Assembly (NCBI RefSeq): GCF_039939195.1
Contig: NZ_JBDUUH010000003.1
Location: forward strand, 62,001 to 126,000
Direction of reading: 5' to 3'
Length of the DNA stretch: 64,000 nt
Source: Foliimonas ilicis
GTDB taxonomy: Bacteria; Pseudomonadota; Alphaproteobacteria; Rhizobiales; Rhizobiaceae
The position numbers and the translations under genes are program-made. Below are positions 25,327 to 34,349 of this stretch, in pieces; position 1 is the stretch's first letter; every line of letters begins with the position of its first letter. The notes under the pieces are model-generated. The model was not told where the DNA came from. It saw only the letters and a program-made list of their open reading frames with translations, and ran no database searches.

Positions 25327-27324
25327 ATGGTTATCGACGCAATTTACGAAGCACTTGCAAATGTGTTGACGCTCAACCATTTCGCCTACCTGATGGTGGG
25401 TGTGGTGGTGGGGCTGGTTGTCGGCATCCTGCCTGGGCTTGGCGGCATTGTCGGCATGTCGCTGCTGCTTCCATTCGTTTACGGTATGGAGCCGACTGCG
25501 GCGCTGGCGATGCTCGTCGGCATGCTGCCAGTACTTGCCATTGCGGATACGTTCGCTTCGGTTCTCATGGGAATACCGGGGTCGAGCGCATCGCAGGCGA
25601 CGATCCTCGACGGCTTTCCGCTGGCCAAGAAAGGGCAGGCTGCGCGTGCGCTTAGTGCGGCCTTCGGCGCGTCTCTTTTCGGCGGCATCTTCGGTGCAGT
25701 CGTCTTGACCTTCTGTGTGCTGCTGGCGCGGCCGCTGATCCTTTCGTTCGGTTCAGCCGAGCTTTTCATGCTAACGATTTTCGGTCTCTCGATGGTCGGC
25801 GTGCTTTCAGGCAGCAGTCTTGCAAAGGGCGTTGCGGCATGTGCCGCCGGCCTGGCCCTTGGCTCGGTCGGTGCAGCACCTGCGACGGGGGAGTATCGAA
25901 TGGATTTCGGCTCGCTCTATCTTATGGACGGCGTGCCGCTCGTCATTGTCGGCCTCGGCATCTTCGCCATTCCTGAAATCGGCGATCTTCTGCGCAAAAA
26001 CCAGACGATTGCCGACAAGACATCAGCCCTCGGCAGTGGCTGGCTTCAGGGCCTCAAAGATACGTGGATGTATCGTTGGCTCACCATTCGCTGCGCGGGT
26101 TTGGGTGCAATTCTCGGTATGATTCCCGGCCTCGGCGGCAGCGTTGTCGACTGGATTGCCTATGGTCACGTCGTCCAGACATCGAAGGACGGCTCGCAAT
26201 TCGGCAAGGGCGATATTCGCGGTGTCATCGCACCGGAATCGACCACGAGCGCCAAGGAAGGCGGCGGCCTTGTGCCGACGCTGCTGTTCGGCATTCCAGG
26301 TTCCGGCTCGATGGCTATTTTCCTGGCGGGCATGGTGCTGATCGGGCTTCAGCCCGGCCCGGCGATGGTTGGTCAAAACCTTGGCATGACCTACACGATC
26401 GTATGGTCGCTGGCCGTTGCAAATGTCATCGGAACGATCCTCTGCATCGTGCTTGCGCCAGGCATTGCACGCATCACGACGGTCAAATATGCGCTGGTCG
26501 CGCCGTTCATGATTCTCGTGATTTCGTTTGCGGCATTCCAGCCAAGCCGTTCGTTCTACGATCTCGTCGCCCTGCTGGTGATTGGCCTGTTCGGCATCCT
26601 GCTCCGCCGTTTCGGTTGGCCGCGTCCTGCCTTCCTGATCGGCTTCGTCCTGGCGACGCAGAGTGAGCGTTATCTTTATCAGGCCGTGCAGTTTGCAGGC
26701 TGGGAATTCTTCCTGCGCCCGATCGTTCTGATCATCGCGGCAATCATCGTGATCTCGGTCTGGCTTGGCGTTCGCGCCGGCAAGAAAGAGGGCGGCAAGA
26801 TCGAGACTGAGGGCGGCGGGCGTGTTTCGGATACGACCGAGCTTTGGCCGCAGATCGCTTTCACTTTGCTAATCGTCGGCATCTTCCTTTTCGCTGGTTA
26901 TGAGAGCATCGGCCTCTCCTTCCTCGGACAGGTATTCCCGGCGGGCATCGCTATCGTAGGCCTGATCGCGGCGGCGACCGTGCTCATTCCGCAGCTTCGG
27001 GGCAATCGCGAAAACCCCGCGGTTTTCGACGGCGAGGAGGAGCGAAAGCAGGGCGATGACGGCCCGGTCGGGCCGCTGCGCTACATGCTTTGGCTCGGTT
27101 GCTTCGTCGGGTTGATCGGCCTGTTCGGCTACTTCCTCGCGCTGCTGCTCTTCTTCGTCTCGTTCATCCGTTTCGTGGCGAAGGCCAACTGGCTGATGAC
27201 GATCCTTCTGACGGGTGCAGCCGTGTCGTTGGTCCTCGTCCTCGCCTCCGCACTCAACATGCAAATGCCGGGCGGTCTGCTTCAGGAATATTTCTATCAA
27301 TATCTGAGCTGGCCGCTGCGCTGA
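25327..27324 (+). CDS. TctA-TctB fusion permease of a tripartite tricarboxylate transporter
   Basis: A 665-residue membrane protein. Residues 1 to about 490 are a full TctA domain: GILPGLGGIVGMSLLLP and GMIPGLGGSVVDWIAYG are the two signature loops. After a charged linker rich in Gly, Lys and Glu (about 480-500), residues about 501-660 form a four-helix TctB domain (LWPQIAFTLLIVGIFLF onwards) interrupted by a second acidic loop. One polypeptide therefore supplies both membrane subunits, and no separate tctB is present nearby. The ATG at 25327 follows AGGACGAGG. The downstream tautomerase and dehydrogenase genes suggest a tricarboxylate or unsaturated polycarboxylate as cargo. Confidence 0.9.
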   Translation: MVIDAIYEALANVLTLNHFAYLMVGVVVGLVVGILPGLGGIVGMSLLLPFVYGMEPTAALAMLVGMLPVLAIADTFASVLMGIPGSSASQATILDGFPLAKKGQAARALSAAFGASLFGGIFGAVVLTFCVLLARPLILSFGSAELFMLTIFGLSMVGVLSGSSLAKGVAACAAGLALGSVGAAPATGEYRMDFGSLYLMDGVPLVIVGLGIFAIPEIGDLLRKNQTIADKTSALGSGWLQGLKDTWMYRWLTIRCAGLGAILGMIPGLGGSVVDWIAYGHVVQTSKDGSQFGKGDIRGVIAPESTTSAKEGGGLVPTLLFGIPGSGSMAIFLAGMVLIGLQPGPAMVGQNLGMTYTIVWSLAVANVIGTILCIVLAPGIARITTVKYALVAPFMILVISFAAFQPSRSFYDLVALLVIGLFGILLRRFGWPRPAFLIGFVLATQSERYLYQAVQFAGWEFFLRPIVLIIAAIIVISVWLGVRAGKKEGGKIETEGGGRVSDTTELWPQIAFTLLIVGIFLFAGYESIGLSFLGQVFPAGIAIVGLIAAATVLIPQLRGNRENPAVFDGEEERKQGDDGPVGPLRYMLWLGCFVGLIGLFGYFLALLLFFVSFIRFVAKANWLMTILLTGAAVSLVLVLASALNMQMPGGLLQEYFYQYLSWPLR

Positions 27325-27373
27325 CGCCTACGCCTCATGCTGCTGAGCGCGGGGCCAACACAAGGGTTTTTAG

Positions 27374-28465
27374 ATGAGTACACAGACTGCCATTTCCTGC
27401 ATTCTGATGCGGGGAGGAACGTCCAAAGGTCCTTACTTCAACATGGCGGATTTGCCGTCCGAGATCGAAAAACGGGACCGGGTATTGCTTGCCGCGATGG
27501 GCTCGCCAGATGAACGTCAAGTCGACGGATTGGGCGGCGCGGACACGCTGACATCAAAGGTCGCCATGGTCGGTCCATCCGAGCGTGAAGGGGTGGACGT
27601 CGATTTTCTGTTCGCTCAGGTCTCCGTTGCCGACGCGATCGTCGACACCGCACCTTCCTGCGGCAACATACTTGCGGGTGTCGGGCCATATGCCCTCGAA
27701 ACGGGAATGGTGCAGCGACAGGACGGAACGACGCCGGTTGTCATCTACAACATCAATACCAAAAGCCGCATCGAAGCCGTCGTGCAAACGACGCGCGACG
27801 CGGTGATCTATGAAGGCGATGAAGCAATTGCCGGTGTGCCGGGGACGGCTGCGCCGATCCGGCTCAACTTCATGGATATTGTCGGCTCCAAGACCGGAGC
27901 TCTGCTGCCGACCGGCCATGCGACCGAGCAGATCGACGGCGTCGATGTCACGCTTATAGATGTGTCTGTGCCTATGATGATACTGAGGGCATCGGATGTC
28001 GGTAAGACCGGCTATGAAAGCCCTGATGAGCTCGATGCCGACACGGCATTTTTCGCTCGCATCGAAGCAATGCGTAAAATTGCCGGTGAACGCATGGGCC
28101 TGGGCGATGTGACCGGAAAAGTGGTGCCGAAAGTTGCGATACTCGCGACACCTCAAAATGGCGGCAACATCGCTTCTCGCTACTTAGTGCCACACAAGGC
28201 ACATGCCGCCTTTGCCGTGACGGGTGCGCTTTGTGTTTCGACATGCGCCATGCTGGAAGAATCGGTTGCCGACGGCCTTGCCGTTCGCGAAGCGGGCGAC
28301 GACCGTAATGTCGTCATCGAGCATCCCGCTGGTGTCATCGAGATTGCTTTGCGTACGAAGGGCAGCGGTTCGCAGATGGAAGTTCTCAGCGGCGGCGTGA
28401 TCCGAACGGCCCGCAAGCTGATGAGCGGCGAAGTCTTTGTGCCGTCCGAAATTTTCACCGACTAA
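27374..28465 (+). CDS. PrpF-family isomerase, 4-oxalomesaconate tautomerase (GalD)-like
   Basis: A 363-residue protein of the diaminopimelate-epimerase fold. The opening CILMRGGTSKGPYFNMADLP, MGSPDERQVDGLGGADTLTSKVAMV and CGNILAGVGPYALETGMV follow the pattern of GalD-type 4-oxalomesaconate tautomerases more closely than that of PrpF methylaconitate isomerases. The reaction moves a double bond in an unsaturated tricarboxylate. It begins 49 bases after the TctA-TctB gene and is followed within nine bases by the dehydrogenase at 28475. A second, more distant PrpF paralogue lies at 36738. Confidence 0.85.
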   Translation: MSTQTAISCILMRGGTSKGPYFNMADLPSEIEKRDRVLLAAMGSPDERQVDGLGGADTLTSKVAMVGPSEREGVDVDFLFAQVSVADAIVDTAPSCGNILAGVGPYALETGMVQRQDGTTPVVIYNINTKSRIEAVVQTTRDAVIYEGDEAIAGVPGTAAPIRLNFMDIVGSKTGALLPTGHATEQIDGVDVTLIDVSVPMMILRASDVGKTGYESPDELDADTAFFARIEAMRKIAGERMGLGDVTGKVVPKVAILATPQNGGNIASRYLVPHKAHAAFAVTGALCVSTCAMLEESVADGLAVREAGDDRNVVIEHPAGVIEIALRTKGSGSQMEVLSGGVIRTARKLMSGEVFVPSEIFTD

Positions 28466-28474
28466 GGATAATTG

Positions 28475-29533
28475 ATGAAACTTCTTGTATTGCCCGGAGA
28501 CGGAATTGGCCCGGAAATCGTCGCTTCCGCACTCGATGTTCTGAAGGCCGTCGATGCCAAATACGATCTCGGTCTAGATTACACGCATAGGGAAGTTGGG
28601 CTTGCGGCGCTCAAAACGCATGGCACCAGCCTGCCTGATGATATTCTGCCTCTAGCGCGCGAGATGGACGGTATACTGCTTGGGCCGATGTCCAATCTGG
28701 ATTATCCCCCGCGCGACAAGGGCGGCATCAATTTCTCGGCCGCGTTTCGCACGAAGCTGGATCTCTACGCCAATATCCGCCCGGCGCGCACGCGCACGAA
28801 TCTGCCGCATCGCGGCACGGACATGGATCTGGTGATCGTGCGCGAGGGCACCGAGGGCATGTACCCGGATCGCAACATGGTTTCCGGTCCGGGCGAATTC
28901 ATGCCCGTGGAAGGCGTTGCAATATCCATGCGCAAGGTAACTGCAGCCGCAAGCGAGCGGATTGCAAGGCGCGCTTTCGAACTGGCGCGAACGCGCAACA
29001 AGAAGGTCACGGCGGTTCATAAGGTGAACGCCTTCGTCGTGACGGACGGCCTGTTCATGGAGTGCGTGCGCAAGGTGGCCACGGAGTTCCCGGACGTCGA
29101 ACTCAACGACGTACTGGTCGATGCAATGGCCGCGTTGCTGGTGCGCGATGCAAGCAAGTACGACGTGATCTGCTCGACCAATTTTTACTCGGACATTCTT
29201 TCGGATTTGGCATCCGAGCTCTCAGGAAGTCTTGGACTGGCAGGCTCGATCAATGCTGGAGACGATCTCGCTGCTGCGCAGGCGCAGCACGGTTCGGCAC
29301 CCGACATCGCAGGCTTGGACAAGGCAAATCCCTGCTCGATGATCCTGTCGGCTGCGATGTTGCTGGAGTGGTATGGTGCACGCACCGGCAAGGAGAATTT
29401 CCGGCAAGCCGGGAAAGCTATCGAGGATGCGATCGACGCGGTTCTCGCCAAGCCCGAAACGCGCACGAAGGATCTGGGCGGTACGCTCGGCACCAAGGCC
29501 TTTACGAAAGTGGCAGTCGCCGCTTTGGCATAA
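28475..29533 (+). CDS. isocitrate/isopropylmalate dehydrogenase family enzyme
   Basis: A 352-residue NAD(P)-dependent beta-decarboxylating dehydrogenase. LPGDGIGPEIV is at the N-terminus, and NFYSDILSDLASELSGSLGLAGS is the family signature, with the metal-binding Asp residues. The start is ATG 28475 with AAGGA upstream; a TTG one codon earlier is less likely. In an operon with a GalD-like tautomerase and a TTT importer it is more likely to oxidise a tartrate-, malate- or homoisocitrate-like acid than to serve leucine synthesis. No leu genes are nearby. Confidence 0.87.
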   Translation: MKLLVLPGDGIGPEIVASALDVLKAVDAKYDLGLDYTHREVGLAALKTHGTSLPDDILPLAREMDGILLGPMSNLDYPPRDKGGINFSAAFRTKLDLYANIRPARTRTNLPHRGTDMDLVIVREGTEGMYPDRNMVSGPGEFMPVEGVAISMRKVTAAASERIARRAFELARTRNKKVTAVHKVNAFVVTDGLFMECVRKVATEFPDVELNDVLVDAMAALLVRDASKYDVICSTNFYSDILSDLASELSGSLGLAGSINAGDDLAAAQAQHGSAPDIAGLDKANPCSMILSAAMLLEWYGARTGKENFRQAGKAIEDAIDAVLAKPETRTKDLGGTLGTKAFTKVAVAALA

Positions 29534-29540
29534 AGAAAGA

Positions 29541-29565
29541 GGCGGGCATCGATGCCCGCCTTTTT
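29541..29565. terminator. bidirectional Rho-independent terminator
   Basis: GGCGGGCATC and GATGCCCGCC (29541-29560) form a perfect 10-bp stem followed by TTTTT. AAAGAAAGA lies on the other side, giving a partial T-run for the minus strand. It separates the convergent dehydrogenase and RraA genes. Confidence 0.92.
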
Positions 29566-29569
29566 CATA

Positions 29570-30055
29570 TCAGCCGATGAGGTTTTTCTCTGAAACGAGA
29601 ACGCCGTCGCTGTCGGCGTAGAGATAGTGACCCGGCACGAAATCGACATTGCCGAAGGAGACCGTGACGCCTTTCACGCCGGTCCCCAGCTTGCTGCTTT
29701 TCTTCGGCGAGGTTCCCTGTGCGAGCACGGAAAAATCCATCTGATCGATATCGTCCGCGTCGCGGATAGCGCCATTGATGACGATGCCTGCCCATCCGCT
29801 TTTCTGGCCGATCAGCGCGATCATGTCGCCGACGAGTGCCGTTCGCAAAGACCCCGCGCCATCGACGACGAGCACGCGTCCTTCGCCGGGCGTTTCCAGC
29901 ACACTGCGCAAAATCACATTGTCTTCGAAACACCGAACCGTCTCGATGGGACCGTGAAAGCTCGGCTTCTTTCCGAGCTTTTTCCATTGCATCTGGCAGA
30001 ACCGAAGCTCCGCATCATGTGCATCGACGAGGTCGGCCGTTTTCATATGATTCAT
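29570..30055 (-). CDS. RraA-family protein, probable 4-hydroxy-4-methyl/carboxy-2-oxo-acid aldolase
   Basis: A 161-residue protein of the RraA/HMG-aldolase fold: GEGRVLVVDGAGSLRTALVGDM (the Gly-rich loop and the conserved Arg and Asp of the aldolase site, G-x-x-R-x-A-L-x-G-D) and GIVINGAIRDADDI. These enzymes cleave 4-hydroxy-4-methyl-2-oxoglutarate or 4-carboxy-4-hydroxy-2-oxoadipate to pyruvate and pyruvate or oxaloacetate. RraA proper, an RNase E inhibitor, is the alternative, but the catabolic setting next to a GalD-like tautomerase favours an aldolase. The start at 30055 has GGAAG six bases upstream; the GTG at 30067 would overlap that site. Confidence 0.8.
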   Translation of the reverse strand: MNHMKTADLVDAHDAELRFCQMQWKKLGKKPSFHGPIETVRCFEDNVILRSVLETPGEGRVLVVDGAGSLRTALVGDMIALIGQKSGWAGIVINGAIRDADDIDQMDFSVLAQGTSPKKSSKLGTGVKGVTVSFGNVDFVPGHYLYADSDGVLVSEKNLIG

Positions 30056-30076
30056 TTTTACTTCCACTGCAGTTGA

Positions 30077-31027
30077 TCAGAGAACGCGTATCGGCGCGCC
30101 GTCGCGCCATGCGATGATGTTGTCGATAATGTCGCTGTAAAACCGGCCGTATGCCTCCTCGACGACATAGCCGAGATGCGGCGTAAGCACAGTGTTGGGA
30201 GCATTGCGAAGCGGATGATCTGCCGGTAGAGGCTCGACGTCGAACACATCCAGTCCAGCCTTGATCCGGCCAGCTTCGAGTGCTTCGAGCAACGCGGATT
30301 CATCGACCAATGGGCCGCGCGAAGTATTGATCAGCGTGGTGCCGGGTTTCATCGCATCGATTTCGGCTTTGCCGATGGTGTTTCGCGAGCGATCCGAAAG
30401 TACCAGATGAATTGAGACGACATCGGCTTGCTCGAACAGTTCTGCTTTGCTTACGCGGCGAACGCCGATCTCGGCTGCACGCTCATCGGTGAGGTTCTGG
30501 CTCCAGGCGATGACATCCATCTCGAAGGCGCGCGCGACTGGCACCATGCGGCTGCCCAATTTACCAAGCCCGACCAACCCCAACGTCTTGCCGCCAACCG
30601 TCGTGCCGATGGTCTGCTGCCAGCCGCCGGCGCGAACTCTTGCATCCTCGGATGGGATATTGCGGGCGCAGGCGAGTATGAGACCCCAGGCCATTTCAGG
30701 TGTCGCGAAGCGGGATTCGCCGGGGTAGGTATGGCAAACAACAATGCCTTTCGAACGCGCGAACTCGGTATCGATTACACGTACGCGTGCGCCGGTCACA
30801 TTGACCAGTTTGAGCCTGGGCAGTCGCTCGATCAGTGTCGCGGGAAGCGGCATGCGTTCGCGCATAAGGCAGAGAACATCGAAATCCGCCAATGCTGCAG
30901 CCGCGTCGTCCTCGCTGCCGAGATTTTCGGTGAAAACCTTGATTTCTACTTCGTTGTCCAATCGCGACCAGTCCGCCAGTGAGAGGGCAACATTTTGGTA
31001 GTCGTCCAATATCGCTATGCGAAGCAC
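30077..31027 (-). CDS. D-2-hydroxyacid dehydrogenase family protein
   Basis: A 316-residue NAD-dependent dehydrogenase. Its nucleotide motif is GLVGLGKLGSRMV, and the catalytic Arg, Glu and His are in NTSRGPLVDE, DVFDVEPLP and TPHLGYV. This group includes phosphoglycerate, glyoxylate and hydroxyacid dehydrogenases. It starts with GTG at 31027 behind AAGGA and lies two bases after the Ldh2 gene and 21 bases before the RraA gene, so all three form one operon. A D- and an L-type hydroxyacid dehydrogenase in tandem suggest interconversion of two stereoisomers of the same 2-hydroxy acid. Confidence 0.87.
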   Translation of the reverse strand: MLRIAILDDYQNVALSLADWSRLDNEVEIKVFTENLGSEDDAAAALADFDVLCLMRERMPLPATLIERLPRLKLVNVTGARVRVIDTEFARSKGIVVCHTYPGESRFATPEMAWGLILACARNIPSEDARVRAGGWQQTIGTTVGGKTLGLVGLGKLGSRMVPVARAFEMDVIAWSQNLTDERAAEIGVRRVSKAELFEQADVVSIHLVLSDRSRNTIGKAEIDAMKPGTTLINTSRGPLVDESALLEALEAGRIKAGLDVFDVEPLPADHPLRNAPNTVLTPHLGYVVEEAYGRFYSDIIDNIIAWRDGAPIRVL

Positions 31028-31029
31028 GT

Positions 31030-32097
31030 CTAGAATTCCTTCTTTGAATTGAGCCAGTCCGCCTTGATACCTGCTTTATCAGCGAGAGCTGCAAGCATCA
31101 TGATGTCTTCTTCCTCGAGCGGGATTCCGGTCCGCCTACGCTCCGCCTCACGCAGAGCTTCCGGTTCGCCGGGAGCCAGAACAGGTTGCGCGGGGTCGAT
31201 AGGACGCGAAGCCTTCGCGCGCGTCATCAATGTCTGCATCCGCTCCGCATAATCATCTCCCATGAAGATTTTGGGATTGATTGCGATAAAGCAGTGACCG
31301 ACATCTTGCGGGCGATCCATATCCTCATACTGATTGCCGACATCGCCCGCGAAGGCTGCGCCAGTCATGACCCCAGCCATCACCTCCATCATCAACGAAA
31401 GCGCCGAGCCTTTCGGTCCGCCAAGGGGCAGGATGATCCCGTCGTAAGCTTTTTTCGCATCGGTGGTCGGGTTGCCGTCCTTGTCGAGCGCCCAGCCTTC
31501 GGGGACCGGCTCTCCAAGTGCTGCCGCTCGCCGGATCTTGCCGCGCGCGACGACGGAGGTCGCCATGTCGAGAATCATCGGCAGCCCTCCCTTTCCACCG
31601 GGTGCACCGAACGCGAAAGGACTGGTTCCGAGAAACGGCTCGCTTGCGCCCCATACCGGCATTGTCGGCGACGCATTGGTGAACACGAAGCTGGCATAAC
31701 CCTTGTCAATCGCTTGCAAGAGGTAGCAGGCAGCCATGCCGAAATGCGCCGAATGCTTGACGCCGACCATGCCGATGCCGAACTTTTCGGCCCGTTTGAT
31801 CGCGGCTTCCATCGCACGTGTCGCAACGACGAATCCAAATCCATTGTCGCCGTCGAGCAGTGCGCAGACGGGTGTAGGCTCTTCCAGCGCAAGCGACGGA
31901 TTGGGATTGACCAACCCGCTGCGCAGCCTTTCCAGATAGATGGGCAGGCGGGAGATGCCGTGTGAGGAAACCCCGCGTAAATCAGCCAGAACCAGACATT
32001 CCGCGACACGATCGGCATCGCGCTGCGGTAATCCGTTAGCCTTGAAAAGCGCGGTTGTGAGACACGTCAATTCCTCATGAGAAATATGCGTTTTCAA
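31030..32097 (-). CDS. Ldh family (malate/L-lactate/ureidoglycolate type) oxidoreductase
   Basis: A protein of about 355 residues in the LDH2/MDH2 fold, which is unrelated to Rossmann lactate dehydrogenases. Conserved parts are SSHGISRLPIYLERL, the catalytic His region VKHSAHFGMA, and NPTTDAKKAYDGIILPLGGPKGSALS. It oxidises an L-2-hydroxy acid with NAD(P). Start: a GGGAGGAG site lies eight bases before a TTG at 32097. The apparent ATG at 32115 is itself part of that site, so I prefer the TTG. It is the first gene of a three-gene operon with a TTGYATAC site upstream. A paralogue is at 40503. Confidence 0.85.
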   Translation of the reverse strand: MKTHISHEELTCLTTALFKANGLPQRDADRVAECLVLADLRGVSSHGISRLPIYLERLRSGLVNPNPSLALEEPTPVCALLDGDNGFGFVVATRAMEAAIKRAEKFGIGMVGVKHSAHFGMAACYLLQAIDKGYASFVFTNASPTMPVWGASEPFLGTSPFAFGAPGGKGGLPMILDMATSVVARGKIRRAAALGEPVPEGWALDKDGNPTTDAKKAYDGIILPLGGPKGSALSLMMEVMAGVMTGAAFAGDVGNQYEDMDRPQDVGHCFIAINPKIFMGDDYAERMQTLMTRAKASRPIDPAQPVLAPGEPEALREAERRRTGIPLEEEDIMMLAALADKAGIKADWLNSKKEF

Positions 32098-32140
32098 CCG
32101 TTTTTCTCCTCCCATTCCTATTTCTATATTTAGTGTACAA

Positions 32141-32150
32141 TAGTATGCAA
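32141..32150 (-). promoter_or_regulatory. TTGYATAC operator-like site upstream of the Ldh2 operon
   Basis: TAGTATGCAA on the plus strand reads TTGCATACTA on the minus strand. It lies 44 bases before the proposed TTG start, in AT-rich DNA. It matches the pattern of the sites at 23764, 24039, 34350 and 35134. Confidence 0.5.
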
Positions 32151-32188
32151 TAATTTCGGACGCGATTTTATCTCGTGCTGGCGCAACT

Positions 32189-33100
32189 TCAGGGCAGGGG
32201 CGTGTAGCTCGATTTCGCCTGCCTGAGAAACGCCTTCATGGGTGCCGCCATTCCGGCTTTCTTCCGGGTTGCTGCAACCAACTGCCGCAACGCCCATGCA
32301 TCGGTCAGGCGGGCGCCGACGAGGTCCGTTCCGGCCAGAAGATGCAGGCACGAATGGCGCAGAAAGCCGATGCCGAATCCGGCCTCGACCATCCTCACAA
32401 GCGATGCGAAGCTCTCGACATTGACCCGCGATGCAAGCGTGCGCCCGAATGTCTTTGCGGCTTCATTCAACAATCTGTCGAGCGCGCCCATATGGTGTAT
32501 GCCGACGATTTCGTGCCCCATGACATCCGAGAATGCCAATCGCTTCTCTTTCGCGATCCGTTCTCCCAAGGGATGTTCGCGCGGCGCGATGACCCAGACG
32601 TGATCGTCCTCGAAGGGGAAGGTATCGAAACGCGTGAAATCATAGTTGTCGGCGATGACAGCCATATCCACCTGCGCATCCTCAAGTACGGAAAGGGCCT
32701 TTCCCGCGCCCATTTCGCGAATATCGAGCCGGATTCCTTTATGGCCGCGGGCGAAATCGGCCAGAAGTTCGGGAAGCCGCCCGGATAAGGCCGAACTGGA
32801 AGCAGCAATGCGCAGCTCGCCCTGTTCTCCGCTCACATAATGCGTCATCTCACTGTCGAGATCGGCTATTTCGCGAAAAATACGTCGACAATGGCTGGTA
32901 TAGGCTTCGCCCGCCTTGGTCAGTTTTACACCGCTGGCCGAACGGTCCAGCAGCACGGTGTCGAGCCGTGATTCAAGATCAGCGATGCGCCGGCTGACAG
33001 CCGATGGTGCGATGTTCTCATGCTCAGCCGTCTTGGCGATGGACCCGTAACGTTCAAGTGCGAGAATGAGGCGTGCTGTGATCGGGTCGAAATGCGGCAT
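32189..33100 (-). CDS. LysR-family transcriptional regulator
   Basis: A 303-residue LTTR: N-terminal winged helix (LILALERYGSIAKTAEHENIAPSAVSRRIADLE, about residues 8-65) and an effector domain ending in PMKAFLRQAK. The ATG at 33100 is preferred over the TTG at 33106, though the ribosome site is weak. It lies downstream of the AbrB-type permease gene and upstream of the Ldh2 operon on the same strand, so it may control either. The helix-turn-helix sequence is a divergent subtype in which HENIAPSAVSRR replaces the common QPALSRQ. Confidence 0.88.
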   Translation of the reverse strand: MPHFDPITARLILALERYGSIAKTAEHENIAPSAVSRRIADLESRLDTVLLDRSASGVKLTKAGEAYTSHCRRIFREIADLDSEMTHYVSGEQGELRIAASSSALSGRLPELLADFARGHKGIRLDIREMGAGKALSVLEDAQVDMAVIADNYDFTRFDTFPFEDDHVWVIAPREHPLGERIAKEKRLAFSDVMGHEIVGIHHMGALDRLLNEAAKTFGRTLASRVNVESFASLVRMVEAGFGIGFLRHSCLHLLAGTDLVGARLTDAWALRQLVAATRKKAGMAAPMKAFLRQAKSSYTPLP

Positions 33101-33171
33101 TGGCAACTCTGCGAGAGGGAAAACGGTATTCCTATCAAACCATCATTGGGATGAAAGGCGAACCAGAACCT

Positions 33172-34236
33172 TCACGGTGGCGGGGTCGGCGCTGCTTTCC
33201 CGGCCCATAGGGGAATGAGAATAGGGCAGAGTGTCAGCAGCAGCACGACACGAAACAGATGGTGCATGCTCACAAAAGCCGGATCGATACCGAGTGAAAT
33301 CGAGATCAGGCTCATTTCCGGCAGGCCGCCGGGTACGAGAGCGATGAAACCCATTGAAAATGGAATGTCGAGATAAGCTTCGAACGCCAAGGCGAACAAG
33401 GCTGCCAGCGAAAGCGACATGGCAGTCAGCCCGCCTCCGATGGCCAATCCGCTCAGCATTTGCCTGCCGGTGATACCAACAAAAAACTGTGCGATGGATA
33501 CCCCGATGGTGATCTGCGCAATGATGACTATGAGTTGGGGCGGGTGAAACGATGTTAGCCCGCTGAAATGGGCGAGTGCGCTCAGCAGCAGCGGGCCGGT
33601 TAGATTGGCTGCCGGAAATCTCAACTTTCTGGCCATCAGCATGCCAATGAAAAGACATGCGAGAAGGATTGCTGCGTCCTGCAATGGCATGGAAATGCCT
33701 AGATTTACGGATCTGTCGATAACCGCCGTGCCGCCAAGTGAGGCCAGGCCGATCGTCGCTACGATAACAGGCACGGTAAGCAGGATCACCACCAGCCGCA
33801 TGCCGTGGACCAGGCTGAGCGTGCGGACATCGGCGCCAAGTGCAGGACCTAGGATCAAAAGTTCGCTGAGGCCGCCGGGTGCCGCGGAAAATGCAGCAGT
33901 CAGCCGGTCCATCTTACCGATGTAAATGCAGGTGAATACGCCGACGATCGTCATGATCAGCACGTAAATTCCCACCGCCGCCAGGGAAAACGGCCATTGC
34001 ATCGCATTCTCGACGACATCTGGCCGGAACGAGCCGCCGACCATCACGCCGATAACCCCGACCATAATCTGTCGCAAACGCCATGACGACGGCATATTCA
34101 TGCCTGCAATGGCGAACGGAATTGTCGCGATCATCGCGCCCATCAGCCAGCCGAGCGGCAAACCCAACAGGAAGCCGACAACCCCGCCGAGGGTGCCGAT
34201 GATAAAGGTGCGGATGCGTAGAATGAAAGTTGACAT
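33172..34236 (-). CDS. AbrB-family membrane protein (putative permease)
   Basis: A 354-residue protein with about ten hydrophobic helices in two related halves. Each half has a Gly-Gly-(S/L)-(S/P)-E-(L/M) element (PGGLSELLIL and PGGLPEMSLI). This matches the AbrB duplication family, often mislabelled ammonia monooxygenase or transcriptional regulator. The family is thought to transport organic compounds, but no substrate is established. It is divergent from the GntR gene at 34427 and precedes the LysR gene. In this window it probably adds an uptake or efflux route for the same acids. Confidence 0.82.
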   Translation of the reverse strand: MSTFILRIRTFIIGTLGGVVGFLLGLPLGWLMGAMIATIPFAIAGMNMPSSWRLRQIMVGVIGVMVGGSFRPDVVENAMQWPFSLAAVGIYVLIMTIVGVFTCIYIGKMDRLTAAFSAAPGGLSELLILGPALGADVRTLSLVHGMRLVVILLTVPVIVATIGLASLGGTAVIDRSVNLGISMPLQDAAILLACLFIGMLMARKLRFPAANLTGPLLLSALAHFSGLTSFHPPQLIVIIAQITIGVSIAQFFVGITGRQMLSGLAIGGGLTAMSLSLAALFALAFEAYLDIPFSMGFIALVPGGLPEMSLISISLGIDPAFVSMHHLFRVVLLLTLCPILIPLWAGKAAPTPPP

Positions 34237-34349
34237 AAATCAGAACAGGGATAAGCGTGTCAGGAATGGAGCTAATGATTAGCGGTGTTGGGAGGGCACG
34301 CCCCCCATCTCGGTAACCGTGTTCTTGTAATATCGATTTTCGTGCACAC

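Noticed and set aside
28475..29533. Leucine-biosynthesis leuB
   Set aside because: There are no leuA, leuC or leuD genes nearby, and the gene is embedded with a TTT importer and a tautomerase, so a catabolic member of the family is more likely.
33172..34236. AbrB-type transcriptional regulator or ammonia monooxygenase
   Set aside because: The protein is almost entirely membrane-spanning, with two repeated halves, and has no DNA-binding or copper-enzyme features. The names are historical mislabels of this permease-like family.
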